Shown piece by piece: positions 7,991-19,574 of a stretch of 64,000 nt of DNA. Each line of letters begins with the position of its first letter. Position 1 is the stretch's first letter. A program made the translations under genes and the position numbers. Below the pieces are notes generated by a model. That model was given only the letters and a program-made list of their open reading frames with translations, was not told where the DNA came from and did no database searches. This DNA is from Nitrospira sp. (GTDB taxonomy: Bacteria > Nitrospirota > Nitrospiria > Nitrospirales > Nitrospiraceae), in NCBI GenBank assembly GCA_009594995.1, contig VOPR01000016.1, positions 1 through 64,000 of the forward strand, read 5' to 3'.

Positions 7991-8025
7991 GATGACAATA
8001 TAAAGTTATCAATAATTTATGGTGA
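7991..8025 (+). promoter_or_regulatory. AT-rich candidate promoter region upstream of the rTCA block
   Basis: The 208-bp gap before aclB holds a short AT-rich island unlike its GC-richer surroundings, including ATGACA (7992-7997) and AT-rich hexamers downstream. No single -35/-10 pair stands out. It is the only plausible promoter location for a transcript that may run to the terminator at 20472. Confidence 0.25.
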
Positions 8026-8161
8026 TGAATCTTCAGTGCGCATTGTGGTAGGACTTCTGAGCTCGTAGCGTAGGCCCTTTGGAGGATTGAGCTAATCGGC
8101 GGAATTCGGTACTCTGTCGCTCCGTTTCTCTGCCCTATCACACACCAAGGAGTCGTCAATC

Positions 8162-9361
8162 ATGGCGAAAGTGCTGGAAGGTCCCGGGATGGGGCTAATG
8201 AAAAAGTGGGGAATCAACGTCCCCAATTACGTCGTCGTAACTTCGGTTGATGAACTGACCAAGCTCGGGCAAGCCAATGAATGGCTGAAGAAGTCTAAGC
8301 TTGTCGCCAAGGCGCACGAGGCGCTTGGCTCCCGTTTTAAGCTGGGATTGGTCAAGGTCGATTTAGATTTCAAAGCTGCGGAAGCGGCCACCAAGGAGAT
8401 GATTGGCCGACAAGTCGGTAGCATCACCGTGACCCAGGTGATTGTCTCTGAAATGATCCCGCACAAAGAAGAATATTACTGTGCTGTGAAATCGACGCGT
8501 GAGGGCAGTGAAGTCCTCGTGGCCAACTGTGGCGGAATCGAAGTTGAGTCGAATTGGGAGCGCGTTAAACGTCTCTGCCTAGAGATCGGACAATCTCCAT
8601 CTCCAGAATCTCTCGAAAAGTTGTCTAAGGAAGCAGGGTTTACCGGCTCGCTGGCCAAGAAAATGGCCGACTTCGCCGGGAAGATGTTTGCCTGCTTTGA
8701 CAGCGAAGACGCGCAGTACCTTGAAGTCAACCCGGTTGTGCTTCGTGCCGGCGATGATGAACTGGTCGCCCTTGACGCAGTCACCCTGCTCGACGGCGAT
8801 GCCAAGTTTAGACATCCGGATTGGAACTTTGCCTTTGCCGCAGAATTCGGCCGAGCCTACTCCAAGCAGGAGCTTGAAGTTATGGCGGTCGACAGCAAGA
8901 TTAAAGGGTCGGTCAAGTTCATCGAAATCCCGGGTGGGGATACGGCCATGTTGCCGGCAGGCGGCGGCGCCAGTGTGTATTATTCGGATGCAGTGGTCGC
9001 TCGCGGCGGCAAGCTTGCAAACTATGCCGAGTATTCAGGTGACCCGCCTGATTGGGCAGTCGAAGTTCTTACCGAGAAAGTGTGCTCCCTTCCTGGTATC
9101 CGAAACATCATCGTCGGTGGTGCCATTGCGAATTTCACCGACGTCAAAAAGACTTTCGGCGGCATCATCAACGGCTTCCGGAAGGCGAAGTCGGAAGGCA
9201 AATTAAAGAATGTGAAGATCTGGGTGCGACGTGGTGGGCCGCGTGAGAAAGAAGGCCTTGATGCGATGCGCGCGCTGAAAGACGAGGGCTTTGATATCAA
9301 TGTCTTCGACCGCAACACACCGCTTACTGACATTGTCGACAAGGCACTCCAGGCGAAGTAG
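8162..9361 (+). CDS. aclB: ATP-citrate lyase, AclB (SucC-like) subunit
   Basis: AclB supplies the ATP-grasp and CoA-ligase-like part of ATP-citrate lyase, which splits citrate to acetyl-CoA and oxaloacetate, the defining reaction of the rTCA cycle. The 399-aa length matches the smaller subunit of the Chlorobium-type two-subunit enzyme. The protein resembles the N-terminal part of animal ATP-citrate lyase, including KLVAKAHEALGSRFKLGLV, a conserved EVNPVVLRAG (about residue 190) and IIVGGAIANFTDVKKTFGGI near residue 320. AGGAG lies 8 nt before the ATG. It is followed by aclA after 42 bp. Confidence 0.93.
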   Translation: MAKVLEGPGMGLMKKWGINVPNYVVVTSVDELTKLGQANEWLKKSKLVAKAHEALGSRFKLGLVKVDLDFKAAEAATKEMIGRQVGSITVTQVIVSEMIPHKEEYYCAVKSTREGSEVLVANCGGIEVESNWERVKRLCLEIGQSPSPESLEKLSKEAGFTGSLAKKMADFAGKMFACFDSEDAQYLEVNPVVLRAGDDELVALDAVTLLDGDAKFRHPDWNFAFAAEFGRAYSKQELEVMAVDSKIKGSVKFIEIPGGDTAMLPAGGGASVYYSDAVVARGGKLANYAEYSGDPPDWAVEVLTEKVCSLPGIRNIIVGGAIANFTDVKKTFGGIINGFRKAKSEGKLKNVKIWVRRGGPREKEGLDAMRALKDEGFDINVFDRNTPLTDIVDKALQAK

Positions 9362-9403
9362 CCTGCCGCCTATGACCAACTGAATATAAGGGGAGATCCC
9401 GAG

Positions 9404-11224
9404 ATGAGTATTCTGGCAAACAAAGACACCCGCGTGGTGATCCAGGGTGGTCAAGCCGGTGTCAACGCCGCCCGCCGCATGGCCGAGTTCTGTTATCTCA
9501 TCAAGCGTCCGCTGAATGTCGAGGCGTTCGTCTATCCGCCTGATGCCGGCAAGACCAATGAGATCCCCTACGGCAGCGGCCTCATCGCCATTCCGGTGTA
9601 TAAGTCCATCGCTGAAGCCACAAAAAATCACCCGACGCTCAATACGAGTCTTGTCTACATCGGCGCTGACCGCGCGATGAAGGGCGGGATGGAAGCGCTT
9701 GATGATTCTCATATCAAAGTAGTCTCGATGATTACCGAGGGAGTGCCCGAGAAGGACGCAAAAATTCTGGGGGCTCACGCACGCAAATTAGGCAAGGTCT
9801 TTAACGGTCCCTCTTCCATCGGTATCATTTCTGCCGGAGCCTGCCGTTTGGGCGTCATCGGTGGCGCGTTTGACAACCTCGTCCTTTCCAAGCTCTATCG
9901 CGAAGGGTCATTTGGCGTCATTACCAAGTCTGGCGGTCTCTCGAACGAAATTATTTGGATTTGTTCCCAATTTGCCGACGGCATCACGACGGCTATCGGG
10001 ATTGGTGGCGATGCCTACCCTGGCACGGACTACGTCAGCTATCTTGAGATGTTCGAAAACGATCCGCAAACAAAGGCTGTCGTCATCGTCGGCGAAATGG
10101 GCGGCGATCTCGAAGAGCGGGCAGCCGAATGGTACGGGGCGAAAAAGCGGCGGGTGAAGTTGATCGCCGTAGTGTCTGGTTTCTGTCAGGAGAGTTTGCC
10201 CAAGGGGATGAAATTCGGCCATGCGGGCGCCAAGGAAGGTATGAAGGGTGAAGGATCGGCTCGATCCAAGTCCGACGCACTGAAGAAGTCCGGTGCGATT
10301 GTGCCTCCGACTTTTGGCGCACTTGGTCCGGCTATCAAGGAAACGTATGAGGAATTGCTGAAGTCCGGTCAGGTGAAGGCACCGGTTGAACCGGCCGTCT
10401 TGCCTCGATTGCCGAAAACGGTCGAAGAGGCGATGAAGGCCGATGAAGTCATGGTTGCCCCGCTCATCCGCACGACCATCAGCGATGACCGCGGCGACGA
10501 ACCCTGCTACGACGGTTATCCTGCCTCGGAGCTGATCAATAAGGGCTATGAAATTCCTCACGTGATCGGCCTCCTCTGGGACAAGCGATTGATCTCCAAG
10601 CAGGAAGCCGAAATCATTAAGCGCATCATGATGCTTTCTGCCGATCATGGTCCCTGTGTCAGTGGTGCCTACGCGACGATCTTGGCGGCATGCGCCGGCA
10701 TCGGGCTGTCGCAGTCGGTTGCCGCGGGGATGATCATGATTGGTCCACGTTTTGGTGGGGCGGTGACCGATGCCGGACGGTTCTTCAAGTATGCCGTCGA
10801 CAATAAGATGTCTGTCGACGAATTTCTTGCGTATATGAAGAAGAATCATGGCCCGGTGCCGGGGATCGGCCATCGGGTCAAGAGCCTGCGCAATCCGGAC
10901 AAGCGAGTCAAAGAGCTGGTCGGCTACGTGAAGAGCCTCAAGATCAAGACTCCCTGCTTAGACTTTGCGCTGGAAGTCGAGAAGATCACGTCAGTGAAGA
11001 AGGATAATTTGATCCTGAACGTCGATGGGACTATGGCCGCGGTCTTGGTCGATATCGGGTTCCCGGTTGATAGTTTGAACGGATTCTTCATTTTGTCACG
11101 CACGATTGGCTTGATCGGGCACTGGGTCGACCAAAAGCGTCAGGACAGCCGGTTGATCCGGTTGTTTGATTACCTTGTGAACTATGCAGCACCTAAGCGG
11201 CGGGAAGTTCCGCCATTGAAATAA
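9404..11224 (+). CDS. aclA: ATP-citrate lyase, AclA (SucD/citrate synthase-like) subunit
   Basis: This 606-aa subunit combines a SucD-like CoA-binding domain with a C-terminal citrate-synthase-like domain. The phosphorylated histidine is expected in FGHAGAKEG (His273), which carries the phosphoryl group during citrate activation. The citrate synthase part shows GPRFGGAVTDAGRFF and PGIGHRVKSL (His near residue 489). The length matches the canonical partner of AclB. AAGGGGAG precedes the ATG. With aclB it establishes the potential for citrate cleavage and hence autotrophy through the rTCA cycle. Confidence 0.93.
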   Translation: MSILANKDTRVVIQGGQAGVNAARRMAEFCYLIKRPLNVEAFVYPPDAGKTNEIPYGSGLIAIPVYKSIAEATKNHPTLNTSLVYIGADRAMKGGMEALDDSHIKVVSMITEGVPEKDAKILGAHARKLGKVFNGPSSIGIISAGACRLGVIGGAFDNLVLSKLYREGSFGVITKSGGLSNEIIWICSQFADGITTAIGIGGDAYPGTDYVSYLEMFENDPQTKAVVIVGEMGGDLEERAAEWYGAKKRRVKLIAVVSGFCQESLPKGMKFGHAGAKEGMKGEGSARSKSDALKKSGAIVPPTFGALGPAIKETYEELLKSGQVKAPVEPAVLPRLPKTVEEAMKADEVMVAPLIRTTISDDRGDEPCYDGYPASELINKGYEIPHVIGLLWDKRLISKQEAEIIKRIMMLSADHGPCVSGAYATILAACAGIGLSQSVAAGMIMIGPRFGGAVTDAGRFFKYAVDNKMSVDEFLAYMKKNHGPVPGIGHRVKSLRNPDKRVKELVGYVKSLKIKTPCLDFALEVEKITSVKKDNLILNVDGTMAAVLVDIGFPVDSLNGFFILSRTIGLIGHWVDQKRQDSRLIRLFDYLVNYAAPKRREVPPLK

Positions 11225-11333
11225 AGCGTCAATGGTCACTCCTCATCGGCTGTCCGGGATCCATTTGGAGCGCGCTGTATTCGCGGGAGTTCTGGGCAGT
11301 AGTTGAAGAAGGACATATATAAGGAGATAAGTC

Positions 11334-13580
11334 ATGTCGATGGATCTCGCTAAAAAGCTGTATGCCAAGATGCCGGACGTGTTTGCCAAGGCCCGAAAGA
11401 AATTCGGCCGCGGGTTGACGCTGGCGGACAAGATCTTGGTCTCTCACGCAGACAACTTTGACGCGCAGACCTGGGAGCGGGGCAAGGCGATGCTGGCCCT
11501 CCGGCCAGATCGCGTTGCGATGCAGGATGCTACGGCGCAGATGGCCATGCTGCAATTTATGCAGGCCAACAAGAAGACGGCTGCCGTGCCCAGCACGATC
11601 CACTGCGATCACCTCATTCGTGCGGAGATGGGTTCTGAGAAAGACCTCCTGCGCGCGATGGATGAGAACCGTGAGGTCTACAACTTCCTCGCCTCGGCCG
11701 CGAAGAAATACGGCATTGGTTTCTGGAAGCCGGGCGCCGGGATTATCCATCAAGTCGTGTTGGAAAACTATGCTTTCCCCGGCTGCTTGATCATCGGGAC
11801 GGACTCGCATACCCCGAACGGCGGCGGTTTGGGTGGATTGGCAATTGGTGTCGGCGGAGCCGATGCAGGCGAAGTGATGGCGGGGTTACCGTGGGAGGTG
11901 CTTCATCCGAAATTGATTGGCGTGCGACTGACGGGAAAGCTCAATGGCTGGGCTTCGCCGAAGGACGTCATTCTCTATCTCTGTGGTCTGCTGACGGTGA
12001 AAGGCGGCACCAACAAGATCGTCGAGTATTTCGGGCCTGGTGCGGAAACAATCAGCGCGACCGGCAAAGGCACGATCTGCAACATGGGCGCGGAACTCGG
12101 TGCTACGACCTCCGTCTTCCCCTTTGACCAGAAAATGGTCGCCTACATGAACATTACGGATCGAGCGGATTTGGCGAGTTTCGCTCAAGCGCATAAGGAA
12201 CTTCTCGTGGCCGATTCAGAGGTCTATCAATCGCCCGAGAAATATTACGATCAAATTGTCGAAGTCGACCTGTCAAAGCTCGAACCGCATGTTGTCGGAC
12301 CGCACACTCCGGATCTTGCTCGGCCGATTTCAAAGCTGGCAGCTGAAGCCAAGGCGAAGGGCTATCCGGTTGAGTTGAAGGCCGCCCTCATCGGTAGCTG
12401 TACAAATTCTTCCTACGAAGACATCAGCCGGTCTGCGCATGTGGCGGAACAGGGATTGAAGGCTGGATTGAAGGCGAAGGCTTCGTTTCTTGTCTCGCCA
12501 GGATCCGAGCGCATTTACCATACGATGAAGCGGGATGGGTTTCTGGAGACGTTTGAAAAGCTCGGCGGGACGGTCCTTTCCAACTCTTGCGGTCCTTGCA
12601 TCGGGCAATGGAAGCGTGCGGATGGTGTGAAAGGGAAGGCCGATTCGATCGTCAGTTCTTTTAATCGTAACTTCCCTGGCCGAAACGACGGTATCAGCGA
12701 AACGTTATCGTTTCTAGCGAGCCCTGAGGTAGTGACGGCCTACGCCATTACCGGCGACTTAGGTTTTGATCCGGTCAATCAGACGCTCAAGGGTGCAGAC
12801 GGAAAGGAGTTCAAGTTCCAGCCGCCGCAAGGCGAAGAACTGCCTGCCAAGGGTTTTGCCAAAGGGGAAGAAGGTTTTGTGGCCCCAGCCGAAAATGGCG
12901 AGGGGTTGACGGTCGATATCCCACCCACCAGTGAACGATTGCAGCTTTTGAAACCATTTCCGTGCTGGGATGGGAAAGACTTCGAGAAGTTGCCGCTCTT
13001 GATCAAAACCAAGGGCAAGACCACAACCGATCACATTTCTCCGGCTGGGCCCTGGCTCAAGTTCCGTGGGCACCTCGACAAGATCAGTGACAACATGTTC
13101 CTGGGTGCAAACAGTGCATTTACCTCGGAGCCGGGCAAAGGGACAAACGTTCTCACGGGCGAGACCAATCTCACGATCGCCCAGATCGCGCGTGCCTACA
13201 AGGCGCAAGGAATTGGTTCGGTAGTCGTGGGTGACGAGAATTATGGCGAAGGCAGCAGCCGAGAGCATGCTGCCATGTCTCCGCGTTTCTTGAATGTGAA
13301 GGTCGTGATCACGAAAAGCTTTGCTCGGATCCATGAGACCAATTTGAAGAAGCAGGGCATTCTGGCGTTGACGTTTGCTGATCCTAAGGACTACGAGAAG
13401 ATCGAACAGCAAGATCGCATTAGCGTGACGGGTTTGAATAATCTCACACCCGGCAAGCCCGTGCAGGTCACGATTCACAAGCCGGATGGAAAGGCGTTCA
13501 CCATCCAGACGAACCACAGTATTACTGAACAGCAGATCGCGTGGTTTAAGGCGGGTTCCGCGTTGAACGCCCTGAACTAA
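11334..13580 (+). CDS. acnA: Aconitate hydratase (mitochondrial-type aconitase)
   Basis: Aconitase interconverts citrate and isocitrate. The three [4Fe-4S] ligands are Cys356 (GSCTNSSYED), Cys419 and Cys422 (NSCGPCIGQW). The C-terminal swivel domain has the substrate-binding GEGSSREHAA motif. The 748-aa length and overall pattern match the mitochondrial-type family rather than bacterial AcnB. AAGGAG lies just upstream of the ATG. It follows aclA after 109 bp and precedes icd by 24 bp, consistent with one rTCA transcription unit. The acnA symbol is used loosely. Confidence 0.92.
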   Translation: MSMDLAKKLYAKMPDVFAKARKKFGRGLTLADKILVSHADNFDAQTWERGKAMLALRPDRVAMQDATAQMAMLQFMQANKKTAAVPSTIHCDHLIRAEMGSEKDLLRAMDENREVYNFLASAAKKYGIGFWKPGAGIIHQVVLENYAFPGCLIIGTDSHTPNGGGLGGLAIGVGGADAGEVMAGLPWEVLHPKLIGVRLTGKLNGWASPKDVILYLCGLLTVKGGTNKIVEYFGPGAETISATGKGTICNMGAELGATTSVFPFDQKMVAYMNITDRADLASFAQAHKELLVADSEVYQSPEKYYDQIVEVDLSKLEPHVVGPHTPDLARPISKLAAEAKAKGYPVELKAALIGSCTNSSYEDISRSAHVAEQGLKAGLKAKASFLVSPGSERIYHTMKRDGFLETFEKLGGTVLSNSCGPCIGQWKRADGVKGKADSIVSSFNRNFPGRNDGISETLSFLASPEVVTAYAITGDLGFDPVNQTLKGADGKEFKFQPPQGEELPAKGFAKGEEGFVAPAENGEGLTVDIPPTSERLQLLKPFPCWDGKDFEKLPLLIKTKGKTTTDHISPAGPWLKFRGHLDKISDNMFLGANSAFTSEPGKGTNVLTGETNLTIAQIARAYKAQGIGSVVVGDENYGEGSSREHAAMSPRFLNVKVVITKSFARIHETNLKKQGILALTFADPKDYEKIEQQDRISVTGLNNLTPGKPVQVTIHKPDGKAFTIQTNHSITEQQIAWFKAGSALNALN

Positions 13581-15836
<2,256 letters not shown>

Positions 15837-15860
15837 CGGCATGTGATTTGATCAGGCGCT

Positions 15861-15893
15861 AGGCGCAAGGAGGATTGCTTCCTCCTTGCGCCT
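15861..15893. terminator. Strong hairpin between icd and frdB
   Basis: A 14-bp perfect stem (AGGCGCAAGGAGGA and its complement) with a 5-nt loop lies 25 bp after the icd stop. It is followed by CACCTTTCACG, so the U-tract is poor. It could be a partial terminator or an mRNA-stabilising 3' end that sets different levels for icd and frdB. Confidence 0.5.
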
Positions 15894-15919
15894 CACCTTT
15901 CACGCTTCACGAGAGAACC

Positions 15920-16630
15920 ATGGCACAAGAAGATACTAATGTGATCGATCAGCCGGAAGTCCTGCGTCACAAAATGGTGACGATAGAAATTTCTGGCAAG
16001 AAGTATGAAGTGCCGGAAGGTATCACCGTGATTAAGGCCCTGTGGCATACCGGACAAGAGGTAGTGCGAGGCGCCGGTTGTCTCGGTGGATTCTGTGGAG
16101 CCTGTGCGACGTATTATCGAACGAAAGATGATCCGAAGGTCCGCACGTGTTTGGCCTGCCAGATGGCGGTTGAAGATGGCATGTCTTTTACCATCATGCC
16201 TCCGTTCCCTGCGCGTAAAGCCCTGTACGACATCCAGTCACTCAAAGATCCTAAGCAGGACCTCTTTAATCTGTATCCGGAAGCGCCGCTCTGCCGCAAC
16301 TGCAATGCCTGCACGGAAGCCTGTCCCCAGAAAATCGACGTCCGCGAAGGTGTGTGGAAAGCCGTCTTTGGTGACTTCAAAAGTGTGTCGGAAATGTTCA
16401 TGGATTGTGTGATGTGCGGGATGTGCACGCCGGTGTGTATTGCCGACATTGCCCCCAACTTGGTGGCCCTATATGTGAGCCGAGCGCAGGGAGCCCACTT
16501 TACCGAGAAGCCACAAGGCCTCGATCTCCGTATCAAAGAAATTCAGGATGGCCGATTCAACGACGAGTGGAAGAAGGTGCTCGCGATGAATGAGCAGGAG
16601 TTGGCCGATCACTGCGCGACAGTGAAGTAA
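15920..16630 (+). CDS. frdB: Fumarate reductase/succinate dehydrogenase iron-sulfur subunit
   Basis: This 236-aa protein relays electrons to the flavoprotein FrdA. An N-terminal [2Fe-2S] ferredoxin domain has Cys54, 59, 62 and 77 (GCLGGFCGAC then RTCLAC). Two C-x2-C-x2-C-x3-C clusters follow, at Cys125/128/131/135 and Cys163/166/169/173. The second set suggests two [4Fe-4S] clusters rather than the [4Fe-4S] plus [3Fe-4S] pair of classical SdhB. ATG 15920 was chosen because the longer frame would start inside the preceding hairpin; the local Shine-Dalgarno (GAGAGAA) is modest. No membrane anchor gene is adjacent. Confidence 0.85.
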   Translation: MAQEDTNVIDQPEVLRHKMVTIEISGKKYEVPEGITVIKALWHTGQEVVRGAGCLGGFCGACATYYRTKDDPKVRTCLACQMAVEDGMSFTIMPPFPARKALYDIQSLKDPKQDLFNLYPEAPLCRNCNACTEACPQKIDVREGVWKAVFGDFKSVSEMFMDCVMCGMCTPVCIADIAPNLVALYVSRAQGAHFTEKPQGLDLRIKEIQDGRFNDEWKKVLAMNEQELADHCATVK

Positions 16631-16699
16631 TGCATTGTGCCGTCAGCCGGTTCCGAGCGAATACGTCAGGGGACCGAGCTCCGCGCTGAAAGCGAAATC

Positions 16700-18301
16700 A
16701 TGGATATTCACGCACTCCAGCAGATTGTTCATCAAACCCGCGATGCTCGTCGCCAACAGACCATTCCGAAGTTTTCTCCTAGCGATCGCGACCAGCTCAT
16801 TCACAAGTATCATCCGGATTATCGAGCCAGTGCCTATCGGCCAATTCGCTTCGGCCCAAATGCCGACGACAAAACGGTTGTCGAATTAGCGGCCTTACTT
16901 GAGGGCGATAGCTCGATTCCTGCGAATATCGATCTGACCCCGCAGTACACGACCGATGTTTTAGTTATTGGCGGAGGGGGGGCAGGTTGTGCTGCCGCGC
17001 TTCATGCCCATGGAACAGGCGCCAAGGTTATCCTCGCCACCAAGTTACGGCTAGGTGACTCCAATAGCGTGATGGCTCAGGGCGGCATGCAAATTTCCGT
17101 CGCCCCGGAAGACTCTCCGGTCACCCACTTCCTTGACACTCTGAAGGGTGGCCACATGCAAAACGACCATGATTTGCTCAAAGTCATGGTTGAGGAAGGT
17201 CCGTCGATCGCGAAGTGGCTGATCGAACTGGGTGTGCTTTTTGATCGGCAGGCAGACGGTAATTTGCATGTAAAGAAGGGGGGAGGTAGTTCGAAGCCGC
17301 GCCTTCTTACCTGCTCGGACTATACCGGCCTGGAGATTATGCGCGTCCTGAAGGACGAAGTGCTGAATCAGAAGATTCAACTTCTGGAGTTCTGCGCGGC
17401 GGTGGAATTGCTGAGTGATGAAAATGGTCAGTGTACAGGAGCGATTTTTAAGGATCTCGACAATCATCGCCATGTCGTTGTGGCAGCCAAGTCGGTGATT
17501 CTTGCCACCGGTGGCATCGGTCGCCTGCACATTCAGGGTTTTCCCACGAGCAATCACTACGGCGCCACCGGAGACGGTTTATGCCTTTCGTATCGAATGG
17601 GCGCGAAGTTGGATCACATTGATACTTTTCAGTACCATCCCTCCGGGGCAGTGTATCCGGAGCAGTTGATTGGCGCCCTCGTTACCGAAGGTATCAGATC
17701 AGAGGGTGGCCATCTGGTGAACGCAAAAGGCGAGCGGTTTGTGAACGAGCTTGATACCCGTGACGTCGTGTCCTCTTCCATCATTCGTGAGTGTGAGGAA
17801 GGTCGAGGCATTCGTACGATGTCAGGTCGGGTCGGAGTGTGGCTGGATACCCCTTTGCTCGATGCGGAACATGGGCCTGGAACGGTAGAGAAGCATTTTC
17901 CTGCGATGATGATGCAATTTGAACGATTCGGCATCGATATCAGCAAGGACCCGGTGCTCATCTATCCGACCTTGCACTACCAGAACGGCGGGGTGAAAAT
18001 CGATGCGAATTCAGAGACTAACGTCAAGAATCTGTTTGTAGCAGGTGAGGCATCGGGAGGGTTGCATGGGCGAAATCGCTTGATGGGCAATTCGTTGCTC
18101 GATCTGATGGTTTTCGGCAAACGTTCAGGCCTAACGGCCGCCTCGCGAGCCGGCTCCATGCCACAAGGCAAACTCACGGTCAATCACTTGCAGCGGTTCC
18201 GGGCCGAGGCTAAAAAGCACGGCAGTTCCAGCGGCGTGATCTCTCCGATGATTCTTCCCGCCTATACACGCAAAGAACCAGAACGTACTGTGAACAAGTG
18301 A
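16700..18301 (+). CDS. frdA: Fumarate reductase/succinate dehydrogenase flavoprotein subunit
   Basis: This is the FAD-containing catalytic subunit, which in the rTCA cycle reduces fumarate to succinate. The dinucleotide motif VLVIGGGGAGCAA lies at about residues 87-99. Active-site elements are HPSGAVYPEQ, VTEGIRSEGGHLV, LHYQNGGV and HGRNRLMGNSLL. The position of the FAD-linking histidine in SHTVAAQGG-type sequences reads SNSVMAQGG here, with Asn122, so FAD is probably not covalently bound. The FAD motif is preceded by about 85 residues, longer than usual. I chose ATG 16700; a GTG at 16637 would add 21 residues. With no cytochrome b anchor nearby, a soluble cytoplasmic enzyme is likely. Confidence 0.85.
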   Translation: MDIHALQQIVHQTRDARRQQTIPKFSPSDRDQLIHKYHPDYRASAYRPIRFGPNADDKTVVELAALLEGDSSIPANIDLTPQYTTDVLVIGGGGAGCAAALHAHGTGAKVILATKLRLGDSNSVMAQGGMQISVAPEDSPVTHFLDTLKGGHMQNDHDLLKVMVEEGPSIAKWLIELGVLFDRQADGNLHVKKGGGSSKPRLLTCSDYTGLEIMRVLKDEVLNQKIQLLEFCAAVELLSDENGQCTGAIFKDLDNHRHVVVAAKSVILATGGIGRLHIQGFPTSNHYGATGDGLCLSYRMGAKLDHIDTFQYHPSGAVYPEQLIGALVTEGIRSEGGHLVNAKGERFVNELDTRDVVSSSIIRECEEGRGIRTMSGRVGVWLDTPLLDAEHGPGTVEKHFPAMMMQFERFGIDISKDPVLIYPTLHYQNGGVKIDANSETNVKNLFVAGEASGGLHGRNRLMGNSLLDLMVFGKRSGLTAASRAGSMPQGKLTVNHLQRFRAEAKKHGSSSGVISPMILPAYTRKEPERTVNK

Positions 18302-18384
18302 TGGTGGGGATGGCCAAGGAGGCTACACCGGGATTGTATGCGCTACGTTATTTGTCATGAGCCATTAGCTCTTATGAGGATTCA

Positions 18385-19563
18385 ATGAACGTTCATGAGT
18401 TTCAGGCCAAGCAGTTATTTGCACAGTTCGGGGTCCCGGTGCCACGCGGAAAAGAAATTACTTCGCCCGAGGGAGCGACGGCTTGGGCGAACGAACTGAA
18501 CACCCCGGTCTTTGTTGTAAAGGCACAAATTCATGCGGGCGGACGGGGTAAAGCCGGTGGGGTGAAGATCACGAAGGACAAGGCGGCCGTTGCCGGCTTC
18601 GCAAAGGAGCTGATCGGCAAGACTCTGATCACGCACCAGACCGGGCCCAAGGGACGAACGGTCCATCGGTTGCTCCTTGAGGAAGGCGCGAACATTGCCA
18701 AAGAACTCTATCTCAGTATCCTGGTAGATCGAGACACTGGTTGGCCCACCTTTATTGCCAGCACAGAAGGTGGCATGGAAATCGAAGAGGTGGCCGAGAA
18801 GACTCCAGAGAAGATCATCAAGGAAGCAATTGATCCGGCCGTAGGATTCCAAGGACACAATGGGCGCAACGTGGCCTTCGCCTTGGGACTTCAGGTTATG
18901 GAACCGGCCGTCATCAATCCGTTTGTGCAGATGCTGGGCAATCTCTATCGCCTGTTCATGGAGAAGCACGCAGCTCTTGTGGAAATCAACCCGCTGATCA
19001 TCACCAAGGAAAAGACGCTCGTCGCGCTGGACGGAAAAGTGTCTTTCGATGACAGCGGTCTCTTTAAGCACGAAGACGTTCAGAAGATGCGCGATCTCAA
19101 TGAAGAGGATCCGCTGGAAATCGAAGCGACGGCCAACAATCTGAACTATGTAAAGCTTGATGGCAATATCGGCTGCATGGTGAATGGCGCCGGACTCGCG
19201 ATGGCTACCATGGATGTCATTAAGCTGGCGGGTAGTGAGCCGGCAAACTTTCTGGATGTCGGCGGCGGCGCAACAAAAGATACGGTGGCGGCGGGTTTTC
19301 GGATTTTGCTCAAGGACCCGAACGTTAAGGGTATTTTCATCAACATCTTTGGGGGCATTGTGCGGTGCGAGCGAATCGCGCACGGTGTGATCGAAGCGGC
19401 CAAGGAAGTGAAGATCACGGTGCCGCTGGTCGTGCGTCTCCAAGGCACAAATGCGGACGAGGGGCGTAAATTGTTGTCAGCGTCCGGCCTGAAAGTGGAG
19501 GTCGCCGACGACCTGTGGGAAGCGGCGCAGAAAATCGTGAAGCTGACCGGCAAGGCGGCGTAA
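18385..19563 (+). CDS. sucC: Succinyl-CoA synthetase, beta subunit
   Basis: SucC, with SucD, forms succinyl-CoA from succinate, CoA and ATP (or GTP) in the rTCA direction. The 392-aa sequence begins [20 protein letters not shown] and includes [15 protein letters not shown] (ATP-grasp), [19 protein letters not shown] and [16 protein letters not shown], all family hallmarks. GAGGATTCA precedes the ATG. It follows frdA after 83 bp, with no evident terminator, and is separated from sucD by only 11 bp. Confidence 0.95.
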   Translation: MNVHEFQAKQLFAQFGVPVPRGKEITSPEGATAWANELNTPVFVVKAQIHAGGRGKAGGVKITKDKAAVAGFAKELIGKTLITHQTGPKGRTVHRLLLEEGANIAKELYLSILVDRDTGWPTFIASTEGGMEIEEVAEKTPEKIIKEAIDPAVGFQGHNGRNVAFALGLQVMEPAVINPFVQMLGNLYRLFMEKHAALVEINPLIITKEKTLVALDGKVSFDDSGLFKHEDVQKMRDLNEEDPLEIEATANNLNYVKLDGNIGCMVNGAGLAMATMDVIKLAGSEPANFLDVGGGATKDTVAAGFRILLKDPNVKGIFINIFGGIVRCERIAHGVIEAAKEVKITVPLVVRLQGTNADEGRKLLSASGLKVEVADDLWEAAQKIVKLTGKAA

Positions 19564-19574
19564 AGGAGAAGACC

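Noticed and set aside
18415-19443. 342-codon minus-strand frame opposite sucC
   Set aside because: SucC is certain on the plus strand and the mirror frame has no domain features.
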